Shown here piece after piece: positions 45,596-55,582 of a stretch of DNA of 64,000 nucleotides. The notes under the pieces are model-generated. The model saw only the letters and a program-made list of their open reading frames with translations, had not been told where the DNA came from and made no database searches. Source of the DNA: Blepharisma stoltei (Eukaryota; Ciliophora; Heterotrichea; Heterotrichida; Blepharismidae); the NCBI GenBank assembly GCA_914767885.1, contig CAJZBQ010000015.1, forward strand, positions 496,001 to 560,000, given 5' to 3'. The stretch's first letter is position 1, and every line of letters begins with the position of its first letter. The position numbers and the translations under genes are program-made.

Positions 45596-47438
45596 ATGGA
45601 AGTCTTGGACGCAATAGCGGAATCTCTTTGGGCTTTTATAAGGGACAGCCAACTCTCACTTCCTCTGAACTTAAATGTATCTTTTATATAGTCTTGCGAA
45701 GCTTTAAAATCTTGGCATCCAACAATAAATCTTCCAGACACACAAACTTTTTGGCATGAAACATCAGAGATTTCCTATTGCCGTCTACGAGGTATGGTCC
45801 AAAACCAATCAGAGCCAGAAATGTTGGTTGGCTTCTTTATAGAAGAAGACAAGATTTACTCCACTAAATTTGGTAGAGTCCCAAAAGAGTCATCTTCTCT
45901 AATAGATTCAATTATAATACAGAGATATCCAATAAAAGTAATTTCAGTCCCTGGCGAGAGAAATTGTGGAGAAGTTCCTAGGGTCTTTTTATATGATGAA
46001 TCTGGAGAAACCATAAAATTAAACACAATTATTGACGGCTTTGGAATTTTCATTGAAGGAGAATTCCATATGATAAAACTCATTAATGAGCCTGAAGTTA
46101 TAGAAATACCTGATGGAAGATCTGAAGTTTTGTCAGGAATTTCTCAGAGTTTAGGTGGAGACTTATTAGCAGCCGAACTTGTCTTGTACAATCTTTTATC
46201 AAAAGTTCAAGAGCGGCGATCAATGGTTGGGATACTTCCTATAAACCTTATCAACCTCTCAGATCCTCAAATATTTATTTCTTCCATATCATCATTAATT
46301 CGGACAGTTTCCTTGCCTCTTACAATAAATTCTCTATCAACTCAGAACTTTACCCCAACCAAAAACTACGAAAATGATGAGCTTGAAGCTTCCCCCTTGC
46401 AAATTCCTGATAATTCATTGCTAATATTAGATGAAACCCAACTCTCATCTGGACAGCTAAATGAGCAAGGAATAAAGAACTTACAAACATTAGCACATCT
46501 TATCGAGAGGCAGCAGATATCTTATGATTTCAAATATTACCAGTCAGAGTTTCAGACTGATATAAAAATCATCATAATCAAATATGGCGTCTTAGAGCTT
46601 CGCTGTCGGTTATCACGACCTCTTCGAGCACATATTTTAATTTTATCTGCAAGGTTTTGCCATCTCTGTAATAGACAGCAATGCTAGGTAAGCAATTCTT
46701 GATGTATCGGAACCTACCCCAAGTCCGCTTTCAAGGATGGATTTTAGCTCAAGGGAAATGCCTAGACCAATCGAGTATTTCACCAGTGTGAAACCAGGAG
46801 TTACGTCCTAGCTATTGTTTTCCTTTTTGCCGAAGGTTGACTAAAAATTCCATTTTTTGAGATTTTTGTGTGGACAACCCTGTCCCCCTCACACACTAGC
46901 ATCAGGCAAGGCCGCACAAATCCGAAGACTGCCTACTCAACACTGAGCCGAAAGGCAAGGAGGAGGCACTGCCATATCTTGTGGAAGAAACAACAGTCAC
47001 AAAGCGGTTGAATCTCCGGTATGGAGATCCTTGGCTATTTCATTAAAATTAGTGTGAGAGCCTGCATGTTAATAAGTTAAGTTAAGATAAAAAATCATCA
47101 GCATCTCAAGCGGAAGATCTCTATTGAAACTGCCTTTATTCATAGCTGTAAGAGAATCTGCAAGCCCTGCTGCAGTGATTTTTACCACTACTCATGCCGA
47201 TTATATCAAAGGATGCTCAAAAATTGCTGTAGCTATGTCAGATGAAATCATAAAAACTGCGCAAAATTACTTTGTAAACCAAAGACAAAGCTCAAGCATT
47301 TCTGAAGAAGAATTCCACTTATTGTTAACCTTAACAAGATATATCGCCCAAAGCGAAAGGAAAACAAGCGCAGAAGTCTCACATTGGGAGCAAGCTAAAA
47401 CTCTTCTCTGTGGCATAAAGTCAAGACAAACTAATTAA
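45596..47438 (+). CDS. MCMBP: MCM-binding protein (MCMBP/ETG1)
   Basis: ATG at 45596 (MEVLDAIAESLWAFIRDSQL), stop at 47436. One 15-nt intron (45677-45691) removes a TAG. Conserved features: CRLRGMVQNQSEPEMLVGFF, the acidic/hydrophobic core (GISQSLGGDLLAAELVLYNL), the middle DNSLLILDETQLSSGQLNEQ, and near the C-terminus SISSGRSLLKLPLFIAVRE. MCMBP binds and unloads the MCM2-7 helicase from chromatin. A SINE (46575-47089) splits the protein. Removing it with one repeat copy gives QTDIKIISISSGRSLL, matching the conserved GRSLL region. Confidence 0.88.
46575..47089 (+). mobile_element. SINE family 1, in exon of MCMBP
   Basis: 515 bp. Target repeat AAAAATCATCA at 46564-46574 and 47090-47100. Head AAATATGGCGTCTTAGAGC ... 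CATATTTTAATTTTATC, then GACAGCAATGCTAGGTAAGC; tail of TTAAG units (AAGTTAAGTTAAG). The repeat contains no TA dinucleotide. Body diverged from the copies at 20380 and 57252 but collinear. Confidence 0.85.
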
Positions 47439-47484
47439 GAATCTTTCTATAAACGCCTCCATATAAAATCTTAACCTGATTAAG

Positions 47485-48144
47485 TTAACGATTACCCTTA
47501 GCAATTCTCTCAATTTCGTCTTTCTTCTTAATTGCGTAGCTATTAGCTGATCCTTTAGCAGCGTTCATGATTTCATCAGCCAAGCATTCTGCAATTGTTT
47601 TGATGTTTCTAAAAGCTGAAGCTCTTGCTCCTGCGCAGATCAAGTAAATTCCTGTGTTGACTCTTCTAAGAGGTGACACATCAACAGCTTGACGTCTTGC
47701 CACACCACCAGTTCCAATTCTTGTGGAGTCTTCTCTTGGTCCAGCGTTGCTTACAGCGTTAATAACGACTTGGATTGGATTTTCTCCTGTGAGCAAGTGA
47801 ATGATTTCTAAAGTATGCTTCACAATCCTAACAGCCATAAGTTTCTTGCCTGTGTTTCTCCCGTGCATCATCAAAGAATTTACAAGTCTTTCAATGATTG
47901 GACAAGCGGCCTTGCGGAATCTCTTTTTCTGCCATCTTCCAGCAGTATGTGGGACGAAGGTTTTGGCTCTGGAGTTGAAAATGCTGATGTAGTCGGTGAG
48001 AGAGGTGTCACGGACTTCAAGATCAGAGTAAGTCCACTTGCCAAAGAGTTTGACTTCTTCTTCGAATTCGCGAGCTTCTGGTTGTTGAGCTTCGACAGGT
48101 GTCTCCTGTTGAGCAGTCGTCTCTTCCCATCCACTCTGTGCCAT
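47485..48144 (-). CDS. RPS5: 40S ribosomal protein uS7 (RPS5)
   Basis: 219 residues, ATG at 48144, uninterrupted. Eukaryote-type N-terminal extension, then the uS7 core: [80 protein letters not shown], and C-terminal [19 protein letters not shown]. Head of the small ribosomal subunit near the E/P sites. It uses only sense codons of the standard code and has no insertion, in contrast with most neighbours. Convergent with MCMBP, 46 bp apart. Confidence 0.97.
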   Translation of the reverse strand: MAQSGWEETTAQQETPVEAQQPEAREFEEEVKLFGKWTYSDLEVRDTSLTDYISIFNSRAKTFVPHTAGRWQKKRFRKAACPIIERLVNSLMMHGRNTGKKLMAVRIVKHTLEIIHLLTGENPIQVVINAVSNAGPREDSTRIGTGGVARRQAVDVSPLRRVNTGIYLICAGARASAFRNIKTIAECLADEIMNAAKGSANSYAIKKKDEIERIAKGNR

Positions 48145-48705
48145 ATTTTTAGAAATTTATGAGTATGTGAGAGTGAAGAGATTTTTAGGAATTTTGAGAG
48201 TTATTGGGAAGCTTTTAAGGAAAAAGCGAGATGTGGAGATAGTGTTGAGTGAAAAATAATTTAAAATAAATGGAAAGCGGAATTAGAAAAAGAAGATGAG
48301 AGTTTAAGATTGTTTGGATTTTTGGTTGGGTAAATGAAAGTGTGGGATTTGATTTATTATTAGATTCTGCTTAAAAGATGAAATTGATAAAAATCTCAAG
48401 CAAAATTAGCATATATTATTTTAGAGCATTTGAATATCATATTATTTTTGATTGTCATAAAGCTTGATAAGCATTAAGAATCCTACGTGACCATTTTTCA
48501 AAGCATAAATAAATGAAGCCAAAATGAAAAACAAAGTTTTCTATTTTTAAGCTTAAATCATATCAAAACAAAGATAAGCTCATGAAATATTTTATATATT
48601 TATAATTATTGCGGGAAATTGAGTCTCAATCAAAAAGAGGCATTAAGCTGTAAGAATCATTTTATGATTCAACTTTATAAGAATAAGAAAGAACACTAGA
48701 AAAAG
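48145..48705. other. Upstream region of RPS5
   Basis: AT-rich, no open frame or repeat supported; may hold the RPS5 promoter. Confidence 0.35.
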
Positions 48706-48775
48706 TCGAGGCCAGGGATTGAACCTGGGTTACTCGGGCGTGGGCCGAGTATGATAACCACTACACTACCTCAGA
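48706..48775 (-). tRNA. tRNA-like gene, apparent anticodon CAC (Val)
   Basis: On the minus strand: 5' TCTGAGG, D-arm TAGTGTAGTGGTTATCATA, anticodon stem CTCGG/CCGAG with loop CCCACGC, T-arm CCAGG-TTCAATC-CCTGG. The loop gives CAC at 34-36 but has C instead of the universal U33, and the acceptor stem pairs poorly at its end. Either a tRNA pseudogene or an odd tRNA. Confidence 0.5.
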
Positions 48776-48947
48776 TTAAAATGGTGCCTACAAAACGAGT
48801 ACTTCTATGTCAGATTCTATGTTAGCCAAAAATATACTAAACACACTTATTAGGCTGCTTTAAATCAAATATGGGAGTCAATTTCTGTTTTCGAAATAAA
48901 AATATGTTGAGTATTTTAAACAGAGTTAGTAAAAAGCTGTAAAATAG

Positions 48948-49017
48948 TCTGGGGCCAGGGATCGAACCTGGGTCTTTCGGATGAAAGCCGAAGATGCTAC
49001 CTCTACACCACCTCAGA
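48948..49017 (-). tRNA. tRNA-Glu (UUC)
   Basis: Minus strand: acceptor TCTGAGG/CCCCAGA with one A-C mismatch, D-arm GTGTAGAGGTAGCAT, anticodon stem TTCGG/CCGAA with loop CTTTCAT (U33, anticodon UUC), T-arm CCAGG-TTCGATC-CCTGG. No intron. Confidence 0.85.
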
Positions 49018-49474
49018 TATTTCTTTTTATCCTATCTATTGACTTCTATTAATTATAGGCATTAGAGCTTGATAAACAACTCCTAAAAAGTCTTGCATCC
49101 ACCTTCCATTCTGTGCTTTAGCCGTTAGCTGGGCTCTGCGCTATTTGAATGGATCCATTAGAAAGATATGCTCAACTAAAAATTTACCTAAAATTTTTTG
49201 ATAGAAGACATTTGCGAGTATGCAATTTACGCGTGAGACATTTCCCTTATACTGCCTCTGAAAATTTTTTAGGGATTTTAATAGTAAGACACAAGATCAG
49301 TAGCATATGAATGTGGACTAGTCTCTTGTGACATTTCCTCGGATACAATTTCATCAAAAATTTTCTCTAGGATCGCAATGTCATAAGATCAAATTGCATC
49401 CGAGGAAATGATTGGAAACTAGTTCTCATCGGTGAAATTTCCAAGAAAATGTCATACAAAGAAAAAAGTTCCTA
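49018..49474. other. Spacer with a 20-bp inverted repeat
   Basis: Between the tRNA genes and the adaptin gene. It contains arms CATTTCCTCGGATACAATTT and AAATTGCATCCGAGGAAATG (49332-49351 and 49391-49410) around a 39-nt loop, which could be a short IES or a structured RNA. Confidence 0.45.
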
Positions 49475-51853
49475 TCAAATGACTGGAACAGTTAGCTGCA
49501 CCTCTCCAGTCCTATTAAAGACATTCAACTCAATTAAAAATGGACTTCCACTGCTGGCTTCTCTTGCGTAAAAATATAATTTCAAAAGCCCACTATCTTC
49601 TCCACTTGCCATGCACAAAATGTTCAGCCTTGCAAAATTATTTTCTACCTCATCAAGTCCAGCTGGTCTAGATAATCTTTCATTAATAAACTGCTGATCT
49701 GTTGCAGTTGCCCATAAATTCTGAAACTCATCAGACTCCATCGAAGGATTTACTTCAAGCGAAAAAGATGATGACGTTATATCTCCTAAATTTTGGTCCA
49801 ATAAGTCTAATGATAATAAGTCTGTGGCTTGTGGCTCCATGTGATTGCTTGAGGAGTTTATTATATGTCCTTCTCCTTCGTCAGCAACTAGTTGGGCGGC
49901 AGGCTTTAGGATGGCTTTAGAAGGTTTCTGGTAGATAACACTCAACTGGTTGAATTCTTGGCATAAGGTTTCTGTAAGTTGGGTGCGATCATCTTCATAG
50001 AAAACTTGTATGGGGTGCTTATCACAATTTATTATTTGATCTGCAATATCTGGGTCACTTTGAAGAAGCTTATAATAAAAGCCTGCTCTATCATGAATAT
50101 CAGGGTTGTCACAATCATTAAAAAGCAGCTTAAAAAGAGTTGATAATGTATTCTGCATTTCAGGCGCACGCTTCAAAAAGAGTTTCACGCTAGCAGTTAA
50201 TAGCGCATATGTTATTTGCAAATTTTCACTAGGATTAGTATTATCAACAATCCCTTGCAAAATATAAGGAGCGTCTTCAATTTCGTTTCCAAACTCACCA
50301 ATCATCCATATTATTGCTGCTTTTCCTTCATCATTATTCACTATTTCTAAAGAGCTTGCAAGCTGGTTGATGATTTCTGAGCTTAAATTTCTATACTTTC
50401 TTAATAAATCTTTCATGCTCACCAATGTTTCAGTAATAACATAGTCAATTCCGCAGCTTAGAAATCCAATGAGTTGTCTAATAACTGCAGTGCTTGATGA
50501 CTGAATTCTCATAGCGATAGTTGCAATGCCTCTGATTGATTGTTTACTCATTTCTATATTGACGTCAGTGACATAAGCACAAAGTTCATTTACAATGTCA
50601 TTCAAATTATTTTCAGTGGCAATCATCTTTAATATGTCGATTTTTAAAAATTTGATATATGTAGGCTCATCATATTTGCAGAAGAAATTTTTATAGTCAT
50701 TTTCAAAGACTTCTGCAGCTCCTCTGGATATAATCAAGTTTATATGAGCAAGCACACAATATGATAATTCATAAGCTTCAGCCACCTCTCCTCCTACAAA
50801 AAGTGTGATAAGAGGTGCTTGAACTCTAGAAAACACCTGTTTTAGCAGCGCTGGGTTATCCTTGGTGAGGTTCATAAAGACTTTGATGCAGCCTAGCACA
50901 ACACTGCTTGATGCATGTCTTAGTTTGTCTTCTAAAATATTTAAAATATCCAGCATTTCTTCATCATCCTGAGGCACATATCTTGCAATGATATCAAAAA
51001 TTGTGCTTTGTCCAAACTCATTGAATTGGTGAATCCTATTTAATAAATAAATATAGGGGTTTTCCCTAGATAGCCCTGCAAGGGCTGCGAATTTTGGGCA
51101 GAATCCTTTGGTTGGTGGAACTAATAAGTGAGTTGGTCAGACCAACTGAAAGATTCCGCCCAGAATCCACAGCCCTTACAGGATATCTAGGGGAAAACCA
51201 ATACACATTTTTCGATTAATCGCAATTCCTCCTTCATTTTCCAATATTTCATTCAACGCTATGATTGCATTAGAAGAGACTGTTGGGTCTGGATCTCTTA
51301 TAAGTTCGTAAAGGGTATTTATAAAAGAATTTTCTGTTCCTTGATCTTTAGAATGGCGATGCAATTTTATAAGCCCTATGATAGCTGTTCGCCTGACATA
51401 TGGGTCTGGGTCTCCCAGCCCTTCTGTAATGGCTCCTTGGATATATTCAACTGCTCCTGGGAATCTTAATGAGCACAGCGTTCTTAAGGCTAGGCCTCTT
51501 ATTTTGGCATCAGGATTGGTTCTTCTGCAGTCTTTTGAAAATGTATTGATTGCCATTAGTGCTTGATCTTGGTTAGCTTCTACGTAGGAAACCAGATATA
51601 GATAAATCATTTTTTTCTGCACAATGTCATTCGTTGATGAAATCAAGACCATGTCTGTGAATAGTTTGGACACATCTATACCTAATGTCATATATGCAAT
51701 CACTTTTTTGATTACTTCACGACGCTTATTGACGTTACGTTCGTTCATTATGCCTTTCAGAAGTGTACGAAGCTCATTTACTTCGCTTTTTTTGTTGTCG
51801 ACAAAAAATTGAGGAGGAGCTGAGGCAGGTTGAGGCTTCCCAGGTGTAGTCAT
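49475..51853 (-). CDS. AP-complex beta subunit (adaptin), AP-4-like length
   Basis: ATG at 51853 (MTTPGKPQPASAPPQFFVDN), stop at 49475, about 740 residues. Armadillo-like trunk typical of beta adaptins: VIAYMTLGIDVSKLFTDMVL, KMIYLYLVSYVEANQDQALM, NPDAKIRGLALRTLCSLR, DPDPYVRRTAIIGLIKLHRH, GKAAIIWMIGEFGNEIEDAP. The hinge has a clathrin-box-like LLSLDLLDQN, and a short C-terminal appendage follows. The length and short hinge fit AP-4 better than AP-1/2; the exact paralogue is not settled. A 150-bp IES (51054-51203) lies between NRKMCI and YLLNRIHQFNEFGQS and is removed at TA. Vesicle coat formation on Golgi or endosomes. Confidence 0.85.
51054..51203. repeat. TA-bound IES with ~60-bp inverted repeats, 150 bp
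   Basis: Left arm GGTTTTCCCTAGATAGCCCT and right arm (reverse-complement) GGTTTTCCCCTAGATATCCT continue as an inverted repeat for about 60 bp, each arm with a small inner hairpin (AGCCCTGCAAGGGCT). Joining TA 51052-51053 to 51202-51203 gives MCIYLLNRIHQF, exactly the conserved beta-adaptin sequence. Confidence 0.85.
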
Positions 51854-51867
51854 TTTTATTAGAAATT

Positions 51868-52077
51868 AACTCTGCTGCTGCAAGCGAACAAAATGATTTG
51901 AATTCACTATTTTTTGGGTAAAACACTACCCTCTGAAATGAATAAAAAAATTTTGTTATGACATATAAATTATAATTATTATAATGGAATTTGCGAATTA
52001 GATTTTTTCTAATTTTCGAAGAAAAAAATTACCCTCTGTGAGCAAGTAAAATTTTTTTCGCTAACAGAGACAGGAAG
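51868..52077. mobile_element. C-rich-ended MITE-like element, family A, strongly decayed
   Basis: Just upstream of the adaptin start. Left TAA then CTCTGCTGCTGCAAGCGAAC; right CGCTAACAGAGACAGGAAG. Interior pieces (ACATATAAATTATAATTATT) match family A. Borders no longer exact. Confidence 0.5.
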
Positions 52078-52958
52078 CAAGAATTTAGAATTTTGTGGAA
52101 ATTATATTAAATATCTTAATATGGATTGCAATAAATTAAAATATGCTGATTAGGAAAGCAATCGCTTATTCAGACTGCAGATAAATTTATTTAAAAGATG
52201 TTTTTAATTTTATAAGTTTATAATTAAAGTATTTATTCTTAATAATTATATAGCAAAGTGCTTGGATTTGAATTGTTTTATATCTGTCAGTCTTTAAAAA
52301 TATACTAAACTTTATTGAAAAATTTAAAGATCGAACTTCTGAATATACCTCATCAAGATGTTGCAATATGAAAGATATTATAACACTATATATCCCAATA
52401 AATAGATATCATATTCTTCACTAAACTTATAATATAAAAAAATAACGTATAGAAATTTCTTTTCTCTCGGATTGGAAATCTTTCTTTCGCCAATTCTAAT
52501 TGTTATTTTAGCTCACAATGAATTTATCCCAGCTATGGCAGGAAAGCAAGAGCTTCTGATTGGCAGCACAGGATTCCTCTTATAAGGGAGTAACCATTTC
52601 AATCCGATAGAGACTAGGATTCTTCAGGCCTGATGTATCTAGTTGGTGCGCTTGAGAAATAAAGGATTACCTCAAAAATTTAAGCGCCTTAGAGGAGCTT
52701 TAAAAATCTGAACACTTGAAGATTATAGGCTATTAAAAATCAACATATCAAGATGATAGTGGATAAGGAATCGAAAAGCAAAGACAGAAACCATGATGCC
52801 ATACTATTCATTAAAATGAAGACAATCATGAATAATTAAGATTTAATAAAATTTTATTAAAATTACAATGCAAATATGTCCAAATATTAAGCCTTATAAG
52901 CAAAGAAAAAAAACTTCATACTTATCAAGCTAAGATAGATTGCTACAAAATAATTAAA
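52078..52958. other. Intergenic region with a structured GC-richer segment
   Basis: Contains the segment 52465-52613 described separately; otherwise AT-rich with no gene. Confidence 0.4.
52465..52613. other. Candidate structured RNA or degenerate retroposon
   Basis: Arms TCTCGGATTGGAAAT and ATTTCAATCCGATAGAGA enclose about 115 bp, with an inner pair GCCAATTCT / CTTCTGATTGGC. GC-richer than the flanks. No known RNA family recognised, and no clear target-site duplication. Confidence 0.35.
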
Positions 52959-53378
52959 TTAAAAGAATTCACCTTCAGGAGGCTGAGGCAGATTCTTATT
53001 ACAGATATTTTTCATTTCTTTATATAATTCAATGAGTATTGATTCAATTGTATAGGAAGAATTCCAATTTCCGAGAATTCGAAATTGTGACGGGTCAATT
53101 GAGCCATTACACTTATTAATACAATTCATGTTTATTTTTGTCAGAAATCTTACTTGTGGAGCTTCTTGTGGATAGTTTTCACTGCAATGGAAATGCAATG
53201 AGTAAAATCTATCTTCGTGAACACTCCCTGATGGGCCGATTATCATGCCTCTTCAGTTACTTAATGTATTATCATCAGCTCTTTCAAGGCTATAACTGAT
53301 ATTGGGGTCTCTAAGACCTTTTTCGCCTCTTTCAAGCTCATCTAAAAGTCTGAAATTTCGTGGAATTGCTCTATGCAT
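52959..53378 (-). CDS. Ubiquitin-conjugating enzyme variant (UEV, Mms2/Uev1-like)
   Basis: ATG at 53378 ([20 protein letters not shown]), 139 residues with one TGA read as Trp ([14 protein letters not shown]). UBC fold with [40 protein letters not shown] and [19 protein letters not shown]. The active-site cysteine position of true E2s is replaced ([13 protein letters not shown]), as in UEVs. The expected partner is a Ubc13-type E2 for Lys63 chains in DNA damage tolerance or signalling. Confidence 0.9.
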
Positions 53379-53738
53379 CAATATGGAAATTATTTTATTA
53401 AATTAGTAAAAACAAGTAAACAAGTCGGATCCATGCCAAATGACTGTGGAAATTGGATAGTGTGACATCTCCTAGGGGGAAATTCGTACGAATTATTTTT
53501 AATAGTGAGACACTTGACCGAAAAAACCGTTAAATTTCGGCTAAATAGTACACATATTTAAAAAAATTTCCAACCAAAAGTGCATGGTGAAATGCACAAT
53601 ATCAAAAAGGCACTATCATTGGATTTGAACCCAAACAAGTTATTGATCTGGTTTAATTTTTCTTATATAAAGATAAAGTTTTTCCTCTGTCATTTTATTT
53701 AAATTCTAAAAATTTTAATTATTTAAATATATGAGAAT
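53379..53738. other. Intergenic region
   Basis: Short hairpin AATTCGTACGAATT near 53490 and a stretch near 53610-53640 that resembles a tRNA T-arm but does not fold fully. No gene supported. Confidence 0.35.
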
Positions 53739-54239
53739 TAAGGGATACATTTAAATGGCGTGGCAACCAAACCTACTCTCTTGTCACAGGGAACTGGTTT
53801 CGTTCTTGTATCATGCTTGGGACTACGGGAAGGAAGCTGGCCCTCAGGACGTATATTGGCCAGGTTTTTCCTTGATTTGGTAGAGCCAATGTTAGATTTA
53901 GATGACCAAAAAGTTATACAAGATCAACGTTTTTGCCACAGATGGAATGGAGCCGAGAGATGGAAAGTGGTTTCCCAGCAGCGCCAGCAGCCAATGGCTA
54001 ATAAATTAGGACTATATCTCAACGTCAAGCTAAAAATTGCGCCCTGGGCTTCGGATTCATTTTGGCCGAGACCATAAAATTCAACACTTTTGAGCTTTCC
54101 TTGACGGGCAATTTTTTTGGCATACTACATTGGGAAGCAAGTCATCCAACTACAGGTGCGAGTGCCACCCTCGTCCGAAATGGAGTAGGTTTTGAGATAG
54201 TTCTTTCAAGCTCCTCTATAAATTTAATAAACGTAAACG
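53739..54239 (+). mobile_element. SINE-like retroposon family 5, intergenic, ~500 bp
   Basis: GC-rich block in AT-rich surroundings, flanked by TATGAGAAT at 53730-53738 and 54240-54248. Ends in TAAACGTAAACG, a short-unit tail like the other retroposons here. Several open frames cross it (for example from ATG 53757 and 54062), but all end quickly or shift, and none resembles a protein. Confidence 0.6.
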
Positions 54240-54370
54240 TATGAGAATAAAAATTTTTTTACACTAATAAAGAAGAGTATTTCACTTTCCTATTTTGTGT
54301 CATATCAATAAAGTCAAATTTAATTATTCTTTAATTATACTGAGCTAATCTTTTATATAGCTTTCTCAAT

Positions 54371-55243
54371 ATGGAAAACCCAAGATTATCTAAAAAGGAA
54401 AAGAAGCTGCTCAAATACCAAAAATCAAAAGAGCTAAAACAAAATCAAAAGAAAAAGAACAATAAAGCCAAAAAAGAGAAAAGAGCTGAAATGTTAGCAT
54501 CAATGGCAGATGAACAAAGAGCAGAGTTTATAGCTAATGAAAAATCTTCAAATCAAATCTTAGAGGCTGAATGGCTTAGAGTTATCAATGAAGGGACGCC
54601 CTTAATCTTTGATTTATCATTTTGCAGTCTTATGAATGAGTTAGAAATAAATTCTTTAATCACCCAGATTGCCCATTCAATAGGCTTTTTGCGTAAAAAC
54701 GAAAAGCAATTTTTCAAGTTGATTTGCTGCAGTGTTTCTGGAGAAGTTAAAGAAAAATTGGAAAAAAGAAGTGGAAAGAACTGAAATCTACAATTAAGGG
54801 AAGAAGACATTGATGCTTTGCCTGAATTGTCAGGAAAACAAATAATTATGATGTCACCTGACGCTCCAGATCCTTTAATTGACGTAGATCTAGAAAATTC
54901 TGTCTATGTCATAGGAGGACTTGTAGATCGAACCCGAAAAAATTCCATAACCTTAAACAAAGCAGTACAAAAGAATTTTAGGGCTTATAGACTGCCAATA
55001 CAGGAAGAAATAACACAAGTAAACTTTATATAGAAAATACGAGTTGTTTTAAATATCAACACAGTAGTAGAAATATTACATAAAAAAGCAAGCGGGATGC
55101 CTTGGAAAGAAGCTTTAAATTCAAGCATTCCGCAACGTCTTTTCAGACAAGTAGAAGAGAGCAATAAAAAATCTCAACAAAATCAAATTTTGACACCCAA
55201 AAAGATTGACAAGAGCCCAAAAATTGAAGAAGCTAAGAATTAA
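54371..55243 (+). CDS. TRMT10: TRMT10-type tRNA (guanine-9 N1)-methyltransferase
   Basis: ATG at 54371 (MENPRLSKKEKKLLKYQKSK), stop at 55241. Lys-rich N-terminal extension, then the SPOUT domain: PLIFDLSFCSLMNELEINSL, the knot motif VYVIGGLVDRTRKNSITLNK, RLPIQEE, and VVLNINTVVEILHKKASG with PWKEALNSSIPQR near the end. One TGA codon (54782) is read as Trp and one 15-nt intron (55019-55033) is removed. Methylates N1 of purine 9 in tRNA. No insertion. Lys-rich C-terminal tail. Confidence 0.88.
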
Positions 55244-55283
55244 GAGATTCGTTTAATTGTTTTAATTTTTTAAGTCTTACGAT

Positions 55284-55529
55284 TTATTTCCAATCTGCTT
55301 CTTTAAGATCATGACAATAAATGCCAAACCTAACTAATGAATATTGATTGATACCGAGGCTTTCAATGGTGGCATTATCAGGAGCTCTGCCCATAAAAAC
55401 AAATACGATGTCTTCTGGTGGACAACCTTGAGAAGCTCCTATCAGATACTTAAGTTGCTTCATAGTAGTATGCGGTTCAACTTCAAGCTGGAGTAGATTT
55501 TCAGTTATGAGTCTAACGTTAATAAGCAT
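55284..55529 (-). CDS. Ubiquitin-like domain protein
   Basis: 81 residues, ATG at 55529 (MLINVRLITENLLQLEVEPH). One beta-grasp domain: strand-turn-strand at the N-terminus, helix TTMKQLKYLIGASQGCPPED, then IVFVFMGRAPDNATIESLGI and SLVRFGIYCHDL. No C-terminal di-Gly, so probably not conjugated. Convergent with TRMT10. Which ubiquitin-like family it belongs to is unclear. Confidence 0.65.
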   Translation of the reverse strand: MLINVRLITENLLQLEVEPHTTMKQLKYLIGASQGCPPEDIVFVFMGRAPDNATIESLGINQYSLVRFGIYCHDLKEADWK

Positions 55530-55582
55530 ATATACAGATAATTTTTCCCATAACAGAATATATAAGTACTTGCATATTTAAA

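Noticed and set aside
53600-53650. tRNA-like T-arm (GGATTTGAACCCAAAC)
   Set aside because: The T-stem has a mismatch and no D-arm or anticodon arm can be folded upstream or downstream.
53757-54244. Two plus-strand frames (105 and 60 codons) in a GC-rich block
   Set aside because: The block has a 9-bp target repeat and a short-unit tail, so it reads better as a retroposon; the frames match no family and contradict each other.
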